Below are positions 27,432-40,748 of a stretch of 64,000 nucleotides of DNA, one piece after another. The position numbers and the translations under genes were made by a program. Each line of letters begins with the position of its first letter. Within the stretch, counting starts at the first letter, position 1. This DNA comes from Vibrio sp. S9_S30 (lineage in GTDB: Bacteria > Pseudomonadota > Gammaproteobacteria > Enterobacterales > Vibrionaceae): positions 1-64,000 of the forward strand of contig NZ_JAAUWT010000001.1 of the NCBI RefSeq assembly GCF_014694455.1, read 5' to 3'. A model generated the notes under the pieces. The model saw only the letters and a program-made list of their open reading frames with translations. It searched no databases and was not told the origin of the DNA.

Positions 27432-28073
27432 ATTCTCATTACTGTCTGGATATGGGGAAATGGAAATAACTTGCTCAAGCTTTTTACATCAGGCAAGAGT
27501 AGCTAGGCTATATACCCATTATAAACGAAGAAGCGATTAGCTTAATCAAGTCTGCCGAATTCGACAATCTCTGTGGAGGGAAATAGTGACTCTGAATGAG
27601 AAAACACTGAAGCAAAATAGGCAATGAAAGTATGGCATGCTTTTATCCGCCCCAAAATCACCTGTGGAAACCGAGCATCATGTCGCGTGTGGTGGATGTG
27701 ATTTTCCGTGCTTGGAACACGTCGTTCAGGTTGAATATCAAGCCTGACATAACAACCGTTGTCGTCCAATTTTCTCGATTAGGAGCGAAAGTGGTCGTGT
27801 ATGTTTCTTGTAATCCTGCTACGCTTGCACGTAACAGTCAGAGCTTACATACCTGAACAAGGCTACAAACTAAAAAATCGGGATGCTTGATATGTTTCCT
27901 CATATCAGCCATTTAGAAAGCATGGCGCTATTTGAAAAAGATTAACTTCACACATACTAGGTTAATAAACCCAAACATCTGCTAAAGCATGGCAACATCC
28001 TGCTGCGTGGATATTTTGTTGGAGAATCGGTAGGTGGTTTACCTGTATGTCTGTTGCTAGATAGGAAAGAAAC
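27432..28073. other. barA-relA intergenic region with decayed rlmD
   Basis: Apart from the rlmD remnant, bases 27432-27644 carry the divergent barA promoter region and perhaps the lost 5' end of rlmD, which I cannot recognise. Bases 27946-28073 are the relA leader; the RBS AGGAAAGAAAC is directly before ATG 28074. I see no clear hairpin. Confidence 0.5.
27645..27945 (+). pseudogene. rlmD: Remnant of 23S rRNA m5U1939 methyltransferase rlmD
   Basis: Three pieces of RlmD survive in order. First, at 27658-27747, is the iron-sulphur region (SPVET then [12 protein letters not shown] at 27688-27699), ending in a stop. Second, at about 27764-27856, are the catalytic motif QFSRLGAK and [11 protein letters not shown], ending in a stop. 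Third, in another frame, are EQGYKLKNR and the C-terminal LDMFPHISHLESMALF, ending TAA 27945. About 300 central codons, including the SAM-binding core, are gone, and there are at least two frameshifts. An intact rlmD sits between barA and relA in E. coli, so this is a decayed gene in its native place. Confidence 0.86.
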
Positions 28074-30293
28074 ATGGTCGCTGTACGCGGTGCACATTTA
28101 AATACTGAAGAATTTGAATTAGACAGCTGGGTAGCCAGTTTAAAACAAGATGAAAAAACCAGCCTTAAGTTGCTGGCGGTTTATCGTCACTGTGAAGAAC
28201 TTCTCCGTGATAGACCACAAGCTCAACTGTTATTGTGGCGTGGTCGAGAGATGATTGAAATTCTCATTACTTTATCTATGGATGCGCCGACGCTCATTTC
28301 TGCTCAACTATTCCCAGTGGTCACCTCCGGCTTTTATGACCGCGAAGAGTTAATTGAAAAGTATGGCAAAGAGACGCTAAAACTGATCGATGGCGTGGAA
28401 GAAATGGCGGCAATCGGTCAATTAAATGTCACACTTGATGGCTCGGAAGCGTCTGGACAAGTCGATAATGTGCGACGAATGCTGCTAGCAATGGTCGACG
28501 ATTTCAGATGCGTGGTTATTAAGTTGTCTGAGAGGATTTGTAATTTACGTGAAGTGAAAGACGAATCTGATGAAGTGCGTCAAGCCGCAGCGAAAGAATG
28601 TGCCAACATATATGCGCCTTTAGCCAACCGCTTGGGGATTGGTCAGCTAAAGTGGGAAATTGAAGATTACGCGTTTCGCTATCAGCACTCAAAAACCTAC
28701 AAGCAGATCGCCAAACAGTTATCAGAAAGACGTATTGTTCGAGAGCAATACATCGAAGACTTCGTGACGGATCTGTCTCAGGAAATGAAGACCTGCAACA
28801 TTAATGCAGAGGTCAGTGGTCGCCCTAAACACATCTACAGTATTTGGCGAAAAATGCAGAAAAAGAGCTTGGCTTTTGATGAGCTTTTTGATGTCCGAGC
28901 AGTACGTATTATTGCCGACAAACTGCAAGACTGTTATGCCGCTTTAGGGGTGGTTCACACCAAATATAAGCACTTACCTAGTGAATTTGATGACTACGTT
29001 GCCAACCCCAAACCCAACGGTTACCAATCCATTCATACGGTGATCTTAGGGCCGGAAGGCAAAACCATCGAAATACAAATTCGAACCAAGCAAATGCATG
29101 AAGATTCGGAACTGGGGGTTGCGGCGCACTGGAAATATAAGGAAGGCGCATCGAGTGTTCGTACGGGTTATGATGAGAAAATCACATGGCTGCGTAAACT
29201 GCTGGATTGGCAAGAAGAGATGTCCGATTCCGGTGAGATGCTGGATGAGCTGCGAAGCCAAGTCTTTGATGATCGTGTCTACGCCTTTACTCCACGCGGT
29301 GACGTGGTCGATTTGCCCATGGGGGCAACACCGCTTGATTTTGCTTATCACATCCACTCTGAAGTTGGACATCGCTGTATTGGAGCCAAGGTCGCGGGTC
29401 GAATTGTGCCGTTTACGCACAAACTGACCATGGGTGACCAAGTTGAAATCATCACATCGAAAGAACCGAACCCTTCTCGCGACTGGTTGAACCCATCGCT
29501 AGGCTTTGTTCATTCTGGTCGTGCACGCGCCAAAATTAACGCATGGTTCCGTAAGCAAAGCCGAGAGAAAAACCTTGAGGCAGGGCGTGAAATTTTAGAA
29601 AACGAGTTAGCGAAAATTGGTGCTTCTTTAAAAGATGCCGACCGATATGCGCTGAAACGATTCAATGTAAACACGCCCGATGAGCTCTATGCGGGCATAG
29701 GCAGTGGTGATTTGAGAATCAATCAAATTATCAATCACATCAATGCATTGGTGAATAAACCCACCGCAGAAGAGGAAGACCAACAAGCGCTAGAGCGTCT
29801 TCTTGAAAAAGAAAACAAAGCGCCTGCACAAAGTCGTCCGAAAAAGGACGCAGTGGTTGTCGAAGGGGTGGATAACCTCATGACGCACTTGGCACGTTGT
29901 TGTCAGCCAATACCCGGTGATGAAATTTCGGGCTACATTACGCAAGGGCGTGGGATTTCTGTCCATCGAAGTGACTGTGAGCAACTTGAAGAGCTCCGGC
30001 ATCACGCACCAGAGCGGATCATCGATACCGTCTGGGGAAGCGGCTTTGTTGGCTCTTACATCATTACCGTTCGGGTCGAAGGGTTAGAGCGAGGTGGGTT
30101 ATTAAAAGACATCACCACCTTATTTGCGAATGAGAAAATCAAAGTAACGAGCATGAAAAGCCGTACGGATTATAAAAAGCAAATGTCGATAATGGATTTC
30201 GATTTAGAAGTCACCAACGTGGACATATTCATGCGTATAACGAAGCGTGTTGAGCAAATTAAAGATGTGATGACGGTGAAACGTTTAGGTTAA
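28074..30293 (+). CDS. relA: GTP pyrophosphokinase RelA
   Basis: RelA makes (p)ppGpp on ribosomes stalled with uncharged tRNA. It is 739 residues, normal length. The N-terminal HD region lacks the HD pair, as in synthetase-only RelA. The synthetase domain has the RelA-type EFDD motif (in LPSEFDDYVANPKPNGYQS). A TGS domain follows (about 405-470), then the zinc-finger/CC domain with HLARCCQPIPGD and an ACT domain at the end. It is followed by mazG; the mazEF toxin genes that lie between in E. coli are absent. Confidence 0.96.
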   Translation: MVAVRGAHLNTEEFELDSWVASLKQDEKTSLKLLAVYRHCEELLRDRPQAQLLLWRGREMIEILITLSMDAPTLISAQLFPVVTSGFYDREELIEKYGKETLKLIDGVEEMAAIGQLNVTLDGSEASGQVDNVRRMLLAMVDDFRCVVIKLSERICNLREVKDESDEVRQAAAKECANIYAPLANRLGIGQLKWEIEDYAFRYQHSKTYKQIAKQLSERRIVREQYIEDFVTDLSQEMKTCNINAEVSGRPKHIYSIWRKMQKKSLAFDELFDVRAVRIIADKLQDCYAALGVVHTKYKHLPSEFDDYVANPKPNGYQSIHTVILGPEGKTIEIQIRTKQMHEDSELGVAAHWKYKEGASSVRTGYDEKITWLRKLLDWQEEMSDSGEMLDELRSQVFDDRVYAFTPRGDVVDLPMGATPLDFAYHIHSEVGHRCIGAKVAGRIVPFTHKLTMGDQVEIITSKEPNPSRDWLNPSLGFVHSGRARAKINAWFRKQSREKNLEAGREILENELAKIGASLKDADRYALKRFNVNTPDELYAGIGSGDLRINQIINHINALVNKPTAEEEDQQALERLLEKENKAPAQSRPKKDAVVVEGVDNLMTHLARCCQPIPGDEISGYITQGRGISVHRSDCEQLEELRHHAPERIIDTVWGSGFVGSYIITVRVEGLERGGLLKDITTLFANEKIKVTSMKSRTDYKKQMSIMDFDLEVTNVDIFMRITKRVEQIKDVMTVKRLG

Positions 30294-30336
30294 AACTCTC
30301 GTCAATGATTTAGAGAGTGTGCAGTTAAAGTTAATG

Positions 30337-30369
30337 AAAAGGTGAGTGGTTATGCTGCTCACCTCTTTT
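30337..30369 (+). terminator. Terminator between relA and mazG
   Basis: The stem AGGTGAG / CTCACCT with an 11-base loop is preceded by AAAA and followed by CTTTTGTTT. It should reduce relA read-through into mazG. Confidence 0.65.
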
Positions 30370-30417
30370 GTTTAGAGACTTCCTCATTCAGAAAGTGTGT
30401 ATTTAAGGGGTAGAGAA

Positions 30418-31224
30418 ATGAGTCATCCAATTGAACAGCTTAAGCAAATTATGGTGCAGCTTAGAGACCCAGAAGTCGGCTGTCCTTGGGATTTAAAACA
30501 AGACTTCGACAGCATTGTGCCCCACACCATTGAAGAAACCTATGAGGTGGTGGACGCCATTCATAAGCGTGATTGGATCAACTTGAAAGAAGAGTTGGGT
30601 GATTTATTGTTTCAGGTCATTTTCTACAGTCAGCTCGCAAAAGAAAAAGAGTTATTCGACTTTGATGATGTCGTAGAAGGCATGAATGAAAAACTGACTC
30701 GACGTCATCCACATGTTTTTTCAGACGTCAAATTTGGCAGCGACGCTGAAATCAATGCGAATTGGGAGCAAGAGAAAGCCAAAGAAAAGGTCGAGAAAGG
30801 CATTTCTGAGGCGAGCATTCTAGATGCGGTTCCTCTCTCTTTGCCAGCCATGTCTCGTACAAATAAGATTCAGAAAAAGTGCGCCCAATATGGGTTTGAC
30901 TGGAAGACCTTAGGTCCCGTGGTGGATAAGGTGCAAGAAGAAATAAATGAAGTTATGGAAGAGGTGCAGCAAGTCACACCCAATCAAGATTTAGTGGAAG
31001 AAGAGCTGGGTGATTTACTTTTTGCTGTGGTGAATTTTTCTCGACATTTAAACGTCAATCCTGAGTCGGCACTCAGTAAAGCCAACATCAAATTCGAGCG
31101 CCGTTTCAGGTTAGTGGAAGAGAAAATTCGAGTGAAAGGCAAGGCGTTAGGGCAATGCACTCTTGAAGAGCTGGACACACTTTGGGATCAAGTCAAAGTG
31201 GATGAAAAAAGAAAAAGCCAGTGA
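30418..31224 (+). CDS. mazG: Nucleoside triphosphate pyrophosphohydrolase MazG
   Basis: MazG hydrolyses NTPs to NMP and pyrophosphate and in E. coli lowers ppGpp. ATG 30418 gives 268 residues starting [12 protein letters not shown]. Two MazG repeats are visible: a first with [10 protein letters not shown] and [13 protein letters not shown] (about 38-68), and a second with [13 protein letters not shown] and [14 protein letters not shown] (about 175-205), both with the ExxE..ExxD metal pattern. The nearby relA makes a functional link plausible. Confidence 0.94.
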   Translation: MSHPIEQLKQIMVQLRDPEVGCPWDLKQDFDSIVPHTIEETYEVVDAIHKRDWINLKEELGDLLFQVIFYSQLAKEKELFDFDDVVEGMNEKLTRRHPHVFSDVKFGSDAEINANWEQEKAKEKVEKGISEASILDAVPLSLPAMSRTNKIQKKCAQYGFDWKTLGPVVDKVQEEINEVMEEVQQVTPNQDLVEEELGDLLFAVVNFSRHLNVNPESALSKANIKFERRFRLVEEKIRVKGKALGQCTLEELDTLWDQVKVDEKRKSQ

Positions 31225-31367
31225 TTCACTGGTTCTACCAATGCTAAAAAGTGTGAATTTCTTTTGCAGTAGCACGTAAAGTTATCTAACGTATTGAAGT
31301 TTGCTGATTTGATTTGAAGCAAAAAATAAAAATATTGAGTGTGATAAGTTTCACGTTGTGGCGGTAA

Positions 31368-34459
<3,092 letters not shown>

Positions 34460-34488
34460 TTCTTCGTTGAGCTTAGCTTTCATGCTTT

Positions 34489-34522
34489 AAAAAATGCCTC
34501 GCATGTGCGAGGCATTTTTGTT
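34489..34522 (+). terminator. Strong terminator of eno
   Basis: The stem AAAATGCCTCGCA / TGCGAGGCATTTT (13 bp) is followed by TTTGTTTC. It is GC-rich in the middle with A and T flanks, and so a very good intrinsic terminator. Confidence 0.88.
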
Positions 34523-34610
34523 TCTGGCTGACCAAACCTCTTCCGTTCTCTTCGCTCTAACCGCCTGAATATGGTATATATGCCCCTACGTTTTTTTCTT
34601 GGATGATATC

Positions 34611-34898
34611 ATGCGATTGTTTGCTATAGCTTTAGTCGGGCTACTGATTGCTTTGCAGTATACTGTTTGGTTCAGTAAGAATGGTGAGCTTGATCTAGTG
34701 GCGACTCAAAGAGACATTGCCATTCAAGAGGATGTGAATGAGAAGTTGCGTCAACGTAACCAAGAAATGTTCGCGGAAATTGATGATCTGCGCCAAGGAT
34801 TGGATGCCATCGAAGAGCGAGCTCGAAATGAGCTAGGGTTAATTAAAAATGACGAAACTTTTTTCCGTATTATTGGTGAAGAAAGCAGTTCCAGATAA
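34611..34898 (+). CDS. ftsB: Cell division protein FtsB
   Basis: FtsB forms the FtsQLB complex that links the divisome to septal wall synthesis. ATG 34611 gives 95 residues: one membrane segment (about 2-20), then a coiled coil (about 28-70, [21 protein letters not shown]) and a short tail. It lies directly upstream of ispD with a 12-bp gap, the conserved ftsB-ispD-ispF order. Confidence 0.93.
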   Translation: MRLFAIALVGLLIALQYTVWFSKNGELDLVATQRDIAIQEDVNEKLRQRNQEMFAEIDDLRQGLDAIEERARNELGLIKNDETFFRIIGEESSSR

Positions 34899-34910
34899 TC
34901 AGATAAAGCA

Positions 34911-35624
34911 ATGACAACAACAGATTCTCACGCAGATGGTGTGATAGCCATCGTTCCAGCGGCAGGTGTTGGTCGCCGTATGCAAGCGAACTGCCCCAAA
35001 CAATATCTCACCATTGGTGATCAAACCATATTAGAGCACACAGTCCGCCTTCTTCTTTCCCATCCGCAGATCGATCATATCGTGATTGCAGTGAGTGAAG
35101 GTGATGAATATTTTTCTGAACTTGCTATTGCCGATCACCCCAAAATAACGCGAGTAGTGGGTGGAGTAGAGAGAGCGGATTCGGTGCTTTCAGGGTTGAA
35201 CCATATCCATACTCACTTTGAGCATATCGAGTGGGTTCTCGTGCATGATGCTGCTCGGCCCTGTATCACACTTGAAGACATTGATAAGCTTATTTTGGCG
35301 TGCAAAGAACATGCGGTTGGCGGCATTTTGGCTGTGCCTGTCAAAGACACCATGAAACGTAGCGATTCCAGCCAACAAATTCAAAGCACAGTGGAGCGTG
35401 AAAACTTGTGGCATGCACTTACGCCGCAAATGTTCCGTTGTAAGAGGCTAAAAGAGGTTCTTAAAGATGCGCTTGAAGAAGGCGTGCTTATAACAGATGA
35501 GGCCTCGGCCATGGAGCGATGTGGTTATCTGCCACTATTGGTGTCGGGGCGTGCTGATAACATTAAGATTACTCAACCAGAAGATTTGGCACTCGCTGAG
35601 TTCTATCTGAGCCGGAATGATTAA
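34911..35624 (+). CDS. ispD: 2-C-methyl-D-erythritol 4-phosphate cytidylyltransferase
   Basis: IspD couples MEP to CTP in the MEP isoprenoid pathway. It is 237 residues. The nucleotide-binding [20 protein letters not shown] (about 14-33) and VHDAARP (about 110-116) are intact. It is 10 bp upstream of ispF, the enzyme two steps later in the pathway. Confidence 0.95.
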   Translation: MTTTDSHADGVIAIVPAAGVGRRMQANCPKQYLTIGDQTILEHTVRLLLSHPQIDHIVIAVSEGDEYFSELAIADHPKITRVVGGVERADSVLSGLNHIHTHFEHIEWVLVHDAARPCITLEDIDKLILACKEHAVGGILAVPVKDTMKRSDSSQQIQSTVERENLWHALTPQMFRCKRLKEVLKDALEEGVLITDEASAMERCGYLPLLVSGRADNIKITQPEDLALAEFYLSRND

Positions 35625-35634
35625 GGAATAGAAA

Positions 35635-36111
35635 ATGATTCGAATTGGGCACGGTTTTGACGTGCATAAATTTGGTGGTGAAGGACCCGTTATCATTGGC
35701 GGAGTCAAGGTGCCTTACGAATTGGGTCTGGTTGCTCACTCTGATGGTGATGTCGCCCTTCACGCCTTATCCGATGCTCTTCTAGGCGCTATCGCCGAAG
35801 GTGATATTGGTCGTCATTTTCCTGATACCGACGACAAATGGAAAGGCGCAGATAGCCGTGCATTGTTGCGAGACGTGTATCGCCTCGTCAAAGAAAAAGG
35901 CTACGTAGTTGGCAATGTCGACGTCACTATCATCGCTCAAGCACCCAAAATGGCACCTTATATTCACGCCATGTGCAAATCCATAGCTGAAGATCTCGAA
36001 ACCGACATTGGCAACGTTAATGTGAAAGCGACGACGTCTGAACGTCTTGGTTTTACTGGCAGAAAAGAAGGCATTGCGACAGAAGTCGTAGCTTTAATCA
36101 TCAAGAAGTAA
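35635..36111 (+). CDS. ispF: 2-C-methyl-D-erythritol 2,4-cyclodiphosphate synthase
   Basis: IspF forms the cyclic diphosphate of the MEP pathway as a trimer with Zn sites between subunits. The 158-residue protein has the signature [11 protein letters not shown] (about 3-13), zinc ligands D9 and H11, and [17 protein letters not shown] near 36-52. It is followed after 3 bp by truD. Confidence 0.96.
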   Translation: MIRIGHGFDVHKFGGEGPVIIGGVKVPYELGLVAHSDGDVALHALSDALLGAIAEGDIGRHFPDTDDKWKGADSRALLRDVYRLVKEKGYVVGNVDVTIIAQAPKMAPYIHAMCKSIAEDLETDIGNVNVKATTSERLGFTGRKEGIATEVVALIIKK

Positions 36112-36114
36112 ATT

Positions 36115-37167
36115 ATGAACGACATTCTCGTCCCATTTGCGTATTCGAATGGAAAGCCTCAAGCTGAGGCTAAACTAAAAGCAAAGCCACAACATTTTGT
36201 TGTGAAAGAAGACTTGGGCTTTTCATTTACAGGTGCTGGTGAGCACTTAATGTTGCGCATTCGAAAAACGGGTGAAAACACCAGTTTTGTTGCCAATGAA
36301 TTGGCGAAAGCGTGTGGCGTGAAATCAAAAGACGTCAGTTGGGCAGGTTTAAAGGACAGACATGCTGTGACAGAGCAATGGTTGAGTGTCCACTTACCTA
36401 AAGGCGATACGCCAGACTTTTCGTCCTTTCTAGCACAATACCCCAGCATCGAGATTCTCGACATCACCCGTCACCATAAAAAATTAAGACCGGGAGATTT
36501 GAAGGGTAATTTTTTTGATATTACGCTAACACAAGTAACGGATATTCCGAGTGTCGTATCGCGTTTGGAAAGTGTTGCTAAACTCGGCGTACCAAATTAT
36601 TTTGGGGCGCAGCGTTTTGGACGTGATGGAAACAATGTAGAAGAAGCCCGACGTTGGGGGCGCGAAAATGTGCGCACTCGCAATCAAAACAAACGGAGCC
36701 TGTATCTTTCTAGTGCACGTTCTTGGATTTTCAATCACATTCTTTCTAAGCGAATAGAGTCCGGCGTGTGGCAATCCCCACTGGTCGGTGACATCCTTCT
36801 GAATGCCGAAGGTGTCTTCAAAGTGACAGACGCTAACCTTGCAGACTGCGAGCAACTTGTTTCTAACGGGGAAGCTGAGATAACTGCTGCGATGGCGGGG
36901 GATAACGCGTTGCCGACCACCGATGTCGCATGGGATTTAGAGCAGCCCTGTTTGGATGCCGAGCCTGATTTGATGGCGCTCATTCGTGGCAACAGAATGC
37001 GACATGAACGTCGAGCTGTGCAGCTTTTCCCTAAAGATTTGTTATGGGAAGTGCAGGATAATGAGATCGCACTCAAATTCTGGTTACCTTCCGGATGTTT
37101 TGCTACTTCTATTATGCGTGAATTGGTGAATGCTGAGGAAGAAGAGCGTGAATTCTCACCTTCGTAG
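36115..37167 (+). CDS. truD: tRNA pseudouridine(13) synthase
   Basis: TruD makes pseudouridine at position 13 of tRNA-Glu. It is 350 residues. The catalytic Asp lies in the family motif WAGLKDRHAVTEQW (about 81-94); the insertion domain contains YFGAQRFGRDGNN. It belongs to the ispF-truD-surE-pcm operon. Confidence 0.94.
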   Translation: MNDILVPFAYSNGKPQAEAKLKAKPQHFVVKEDLGFSFTGAGEHLMLRIRKTGENTSFVANELAKACGVKSKDVSWAGLKDRHAVTEQWLSVHLPKGDTPDFSSFLAQYPSIEILDITRHHKKLRPGDLKGNFFDITLTQVTDIPSVVSRLESVAKLGVPNYFGAQRFGRDGNNVEEARRWGRENVRTRNQNKRSLYLSSARSWIFNHILSKRIESGVWQSPLVGDILLNAEGVFKVTDANLADCEQLVSNGEAEITAAMAGDNALPTTDVAWDLEQPCLDAEPDLMALIRGNRMRHERRAVQLFPKDLLWEVQDNEIALKFWLPSGCFATSIMRELVNAEEEEREFSPS

Positions 37168-37203
37168 CATATTAACCCTTATCGATATTGGGTAGAGATT
37201 TAG

Positions 37204-37950
37204 ATGAAAATATTATTGAGCAATGATGATGGGGTTCATGCTCAAGGCATACATGAACTAAAGCGCGCATTATCAGAGATTGCTGAAGTGATTCTTGTCG
37301 CTCCGGATCGGAATCGTTCCGGTGCATCCAACTCCCTCACTCTTGAAACGCCCCTGCGGGTTATTGGGCTAGAAGAAAATGTGTATTCAGTGCAAGGAAC
37401 ACCAACAGACTGTGTGCATTTTGCACTGAATGAATTGTTGAAAGCAGATAAGCCTGACCTGGTTGTTTCTGGGATTAACCATGGTGCCAATTTAGGGGAT
37501 GATGTTCTCTATTCGGGGACTGTCGCAGCCGCGATGGAAGGTCACTTTCTTGGGGTTCAGTCGATCGCAATCTCTTTGGCGGGCAAGCATCATTTTGAAA
37601 CCGCCGCACATGTCGCAAAGCAGTTGGTTGAACAGCATCTTAATCATCCTATTCCAACCAATCGACTGATTAATGTGAACGTGCCAGATATTCCGATTCA
37701 TGCTCTTGAACCTTTCAAAGTGACAAGGCTTGGGGCTCGCCATCATGCCGAGGACATGATTAAGCAGAACGATCCGAGAGGACATACAATATATTGGTTA
37801 GGTCCTCCTGGAAAAGAGCAAGACGCAGGGGAAGGAACCGATTTCCATGCCATTTCAAACAGATTGGTATCGATAACGCCGCTTCAAGTTGACTTGACGG
37901 CGCATGAATCTTTACCAAGCATGGAGCGTTGGTTAAAAGGGAATAGGTAG
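37204..37950 (+). CDS. surE: 5'/3'-nucleotidase SurE
   Basis: SurE is a metal-dependent phosphatase acting on nucleotides and short polyphosphate, important in stationary-phase survival. The 248-residue protein starts [16 protein letters not shown] with the metal-binding DD (8-9); [19 protein letters not shown] lies near 91-109. Its stop directly abuts the pcm start. Confidence 0.95.
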   Translation: MKILLSNDDGVHAQGIHELKRALSEIAEVILVAPDRNRSGASNSLTLETPLRVIGLEENVYSVQGTPTDCVHFALNELLKADKPDLVVSGINHGANLGDDVLYSGTVAAAMEGHFLGVQSIAISLAGKHHFETAAHVAKQLVEQHLNHPIPTNRLINVNVPDIPIHALEPFKVTRLGARHHAEDMIKQNDPRGHTIYWLGPPGKEQDAGEGTDFHAISNRLVSITPLQVDLTAHESLPSMERWLKGNR

Positions 37951-38577
37951 ATGAGTCATCCGCAAGCCAATAAATTAATTGAATTTTTGCAGGGAATGGG
38001 TATCCAAGATGTTAACGTATTGGATGCCATTCGACGATTGCCAAGAGAGTCTTTTGTTTCACAAGCGATGATGCATCAGGCATACGATAACAATGCGTTG
38101 CCAATTGGGGCGGGGCAGACAATATCTCAGCCTTACATTGTGGCAAAAATGACGGAGCTCCTAAATCTTCGAACCGATAGTCGGGTACTTGAGGTCGGCA
38201 CAGGATCGGGTTATCAAACCGCGGTATTAGCCCAATTGGTGGATCATGTTTACTCAATTGAACGTATCAAATCGTTGCAATGGGACGCGAAGCGTAGGTT
38301 GAAGCAGCTGGATATTTATAATGTTTCAACCAAGCATGGCGACGGTTGGAAAGGTTGGGCAGCAAAAGCCCCATTTGATGCCATTATTGTCACAGCGGCA
38401 GCCAGTGAAGTGCCTACCGCATTAATGGATCAGTTAAACGAAGGGGGGATCTTGGTGATCCCTGTCGGCGAAGCTGAACAAACCTTGATCAAAGTACAAA
38501 AAGTTAACGATGAAATCATTACTGAGGTCATTGAAATGGTTAGATTTGTACCATTGGTTTCGGGTGACTTGGCTTAA
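37951..38577 (+). CDS. pcm: Protein-L-isoaspartate O-methyltransferase
   Basis: Pcm methylates L-isoaspartyl residues and so starts repair of aged proteins. It is 208 residues. The SAM-binding motif [16 protein letters not shown] lies near 79-94, after the substrate motif [15 protein letters not shown]. There is zero spacing to surE and 10 bp to nlpD. Confidence 0.95.
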   Translation: MSHPQANKLIEFLQGMGIQDVNVLDAIRRLPRESFVSQAMMHQAYDNNALPIGAGQTISQPYIVAKMTELLNLRTDSRVLEVGTGSGYQTAVLAQLVDHVYSIERIKSLQWDAKRRLKQLDIYNVSTKHGDGWKGWAAKAPFDAIIVTAAASEVPTALMDQLNEGGILVIPVGEAEQTLIKVQKVNDEIITEVIEMVRFVPLVSGDLA

Positions 38578-38587
38578 AGGGAATTGA

Positions 38588-39511
38588 GTGTCACTAAAAA
38601 AAGCAGCTTCGTTTCTTCAAATCATTCTCGCTACTACGCTGGTAGGGTGTGCTGCGCACAGCCCTGCCCCCGTGTCTAGCTTAGGGAAGAGTTATGAGCA
38701 AGTAGAGCGTGGTAGCTATCGAGGCAGCTATTACGAAGTTGAACAAGGTGACACCCTATATTTTATTGCTTATGTGACGGGCAAAGATGTTAATCAACTC
38801 ATTAAATACAATAGACTTTCCCCCCCTTACACCATTCACCCCGGTCAAAAAATTCGATTATGGCAACCTGTTTATGTCGCACCAGATTTGGCTGGAACGG
38901 GTTCTGACACAGTAAAAATAGCCTCTGCTGTAACAGCGACAGCGACCACCGCTGGAGCGGCAACAATATCGGCTGCAAGTGTACCTAAATCTAAAGCGAT
39001 TGAGCCAGAAAAGAAAGAAAAGGTATCCGTTAAAAAAGATTCACCAAAGAAGCTTGATCAATCAAGATCAAAGGAGTATGTTGAGAACAAAAGTAAACAG
39101 GTTGTTAACAGCCCTGTTAAAACAATAAAAAAGAATAATACTAATATTTCTAAGTGGTTATGGCCTACCAAAGGTCGAATCACAAAAGGTTTTTCCACAG
39201 GGGAACAGGGTAATAAAGGGATAGACATTGCGGGACAGCGAGGTCAATCCATCGTCTCCACTGCGGAAGGAATAGTCGTTTACTCTGGTAATGCACTGCG
39301 CGGATATGGCAATCTTGTCATCGTCAAACATAATGACAATTACCTCAGTGCTTACGCCCATAATGAACGCTTGCTAGTAAAAGAAGGACAAAGTGTAAAA
39401 GCTGGTCAGAAAATCGCAACAATGGGTTCATCTGGCACCAACAGTGTTCGTTTACACTTCGAAATTCGCTATCAGGGAAAGTCAGTGAATCCTAAGCGCT
39501 ACTTACCCTAG
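38588..39511 (+). CDS. nlpD: Lipoprotein NlpD, activator of AmiC
   Basis: NlpD activates the septal amidase AmiC during daughter-cell separation. The 307-residue lipoprotein has a lipobox ending in C21 (TTLVGC), a LysM domain (about 48-92) that binds peptidoglycan, a low-complexity Lys/Ser/Thr linker, and a C-terminal LytM domain. The LytM metal-binding positions are degenerate (KGIDIAG; RLHFEIR with one His), which agrees with an activator and not an enzyme. The start is GTG 38588. In E. coli the main rpoS promoter lies inside nlpD. Confidence 0.94.
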   Translation: MSLKKAASFLQIILATTLVGCAAHSPAPVSSLGKSYEQVERGSYRGSYYEVEQGDTLYFIAYVTGKDVNQLIKYNRLSPPYTIHPGQKIRLWQPVYVAPDLAGTGSDTVKIASAVTATATTAGAATISAASVPKSKAIEPEKKEKVSVKKDSPKKLDQSRSKEYVENKSKQVVNSPVKTIKKNNTNISKWLWPTKGRITKGFSTGEQGNKGIDIAGQRGQSIVSTAEGIVVYSGNALRGYGNLVIVKHNDNYLSAYAHNERLLVKEGQSVKAGQKIATMGSSGTNSVRLHFEIRYQGKSVNPKRYLP

Positions 39512-39570
39512 TTACAATTCAACGACATTGATAGTAGTAATGTCTTGCGAACTCGCCAGGGGGAGGCACT

Positions 39571-40557
39571 ATGAGTATCAGCAATGCAGTAACGAAAGTC
39601 GAAGAAGAGTTTGACGTAGAAGCGGTTGCAATAGATCAACCTACCGCAGAAGCAGCAACTCTGACACCTGAAAGACAATCTGAGCCAAAAGAAGACTTTG
39701 AAGTTACCTCGAAAAGCTTAGATGCCACTCAACTTTACCTAGGAGAAATTGGATTTTCTCCGCTGCTCACAGCCGAAGAAGAAGTTCTGTATGCGCGTCG
39801 TGCGCTTCGCGGAGATGAAGCTGCCCGCAAGCGAATGATTGAAAGCAATTTGCGATTAGTTGTGAAAATTTCACGCCGTTACGGCAATCGAGGTCTTGCA
39901 TTGCTCGATCTTATCGAAGAAGGCAACTTGGGCTTAATCCGTGCGGTAGAAAAATTTGATCCAGAGAGAGGCTTCCGATTCTCAACTTACGCAACGTGGT
40001 GGATCCGTCAAACCATTGAACGGGCGTTGATGAATCAAACGAGAACCATTCGATTGCCAATTCATGTAGTAAAAGAGCTGAATATTTATCTTAGAACAGC
40101 TCGAGAGCTTTCTCAGAAGCTTGATCATGAACCAACGGCGGAAGAAATCGCACAAAAACTGGATAAGCCTGTTGAAGACGTGAGTAAAATGCTTCGTCTT
40201 AACGAAAGAGTCAGTTCAGTCGATACCCCAATTGGTGGTGAAAGTGAAAAAGCACTGCTTGATATCATTCCAGACGTCAATAATTCTGATCCTGAAGTAT
40301 GCACTCAGGATGACGATATAAAGCATTCTTTAATTGACTGGCTTGATGATCTCAACCCTAAGCAGAAAGAAGTGCTTGCACGACGCTTTGGTCTTCTTGG
40401 TTATGAGCCATCAACCTTGGAAGAGGTCGGTCGAGAAATCAATTTGACACGAGAACGTGTACGTCAGATCCAAGTTGAAGGACTTCGCCGCTTAAGAGAG
40501 ATTTTAGTGAAGCAAGGTTTGAACATGGAATCGTTATTTAATGTCGAAAACGACTAG
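39571..40557 (+). CDS. rpoS: RNA polymerase sigma factor RpoS
   Basis: RpoS is the master sigma factor of stationary phase and general stress. The 328-residue product has regions 1.2 to 4.2: [23 protein letters not shown] in region 2, and [28 protein letters not shown] in region 4.2. A strong ribosome-binding site CAGGGGGAGG precedes the ATG. In enteric bacteria the leader is folded and opened by sRNAs; only 59 bp separate it from nlpD, so a leader would run into nlpD. Confidence 0.97.
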   Translation: MSISNAVTKVEEEFDVEAVAIDQPTAEAATLTPERQSEPKEDFEVTSKSLDATQLYLGEIGFSPLLTAEEEVLYARRALRGDEAARKRMIESNLRLVVKISRRYGNRGLALLDLIEEGNLGLIRAVEKFDPERGFRFSTYATWWIRQTIERALMNQTRTIRLPIHVVKELNIYLRTARELSQKLDHEPTAEEIAQKLDKPVEDVSKMLRLNERVSSVDTPIGGESEKALLDIIPDVNNSDPEVCTQDDDIKHSLIDWLDDLNPKQKEVLARRFGLLGYEPSTLEEVGREINLTRERVRQIQVEGLRRLREILVKQGLNMESLFNVEND

Positions 40558-40575
40558 ATATTGGAATTCAAAGGG

Positions 40576-40603
40576 AGAGCTGCCAAACGGCAGCTCTTTT
40601 TAT
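40576..40603 (+). terminator. Terminator of rpoS
   Basis: The stem AGAGCTGCC / GGCAGCTCT (9 bp, four-base loop) is followed by TTTTATTT. It is a good intrinsic terminator 18 bp after the stop. Confidence 0.85.
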
Positions 40604-40748
40604 TTATCCTTGAAATTGTCACTTTTGGGATCTCAGTAGCCTTATTTGTTAACACTCTTAATGCATTTATTACATGTATGTTTGATCTTGGAGTTATTTT
40701 TGAGCAAAATATTTCGTAATATTAATAAAAAACAGACAAAGGATTTCA

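Noticed and set aside
31211-31232. Hairpin CCAGTG/CACTGG with a T-rich tract on the minus strand at the mazG end
   Set aside because: The stem is only 6 bp, the T tract comes from Lys codons of mazG, and no minus-strand gene precedes it.
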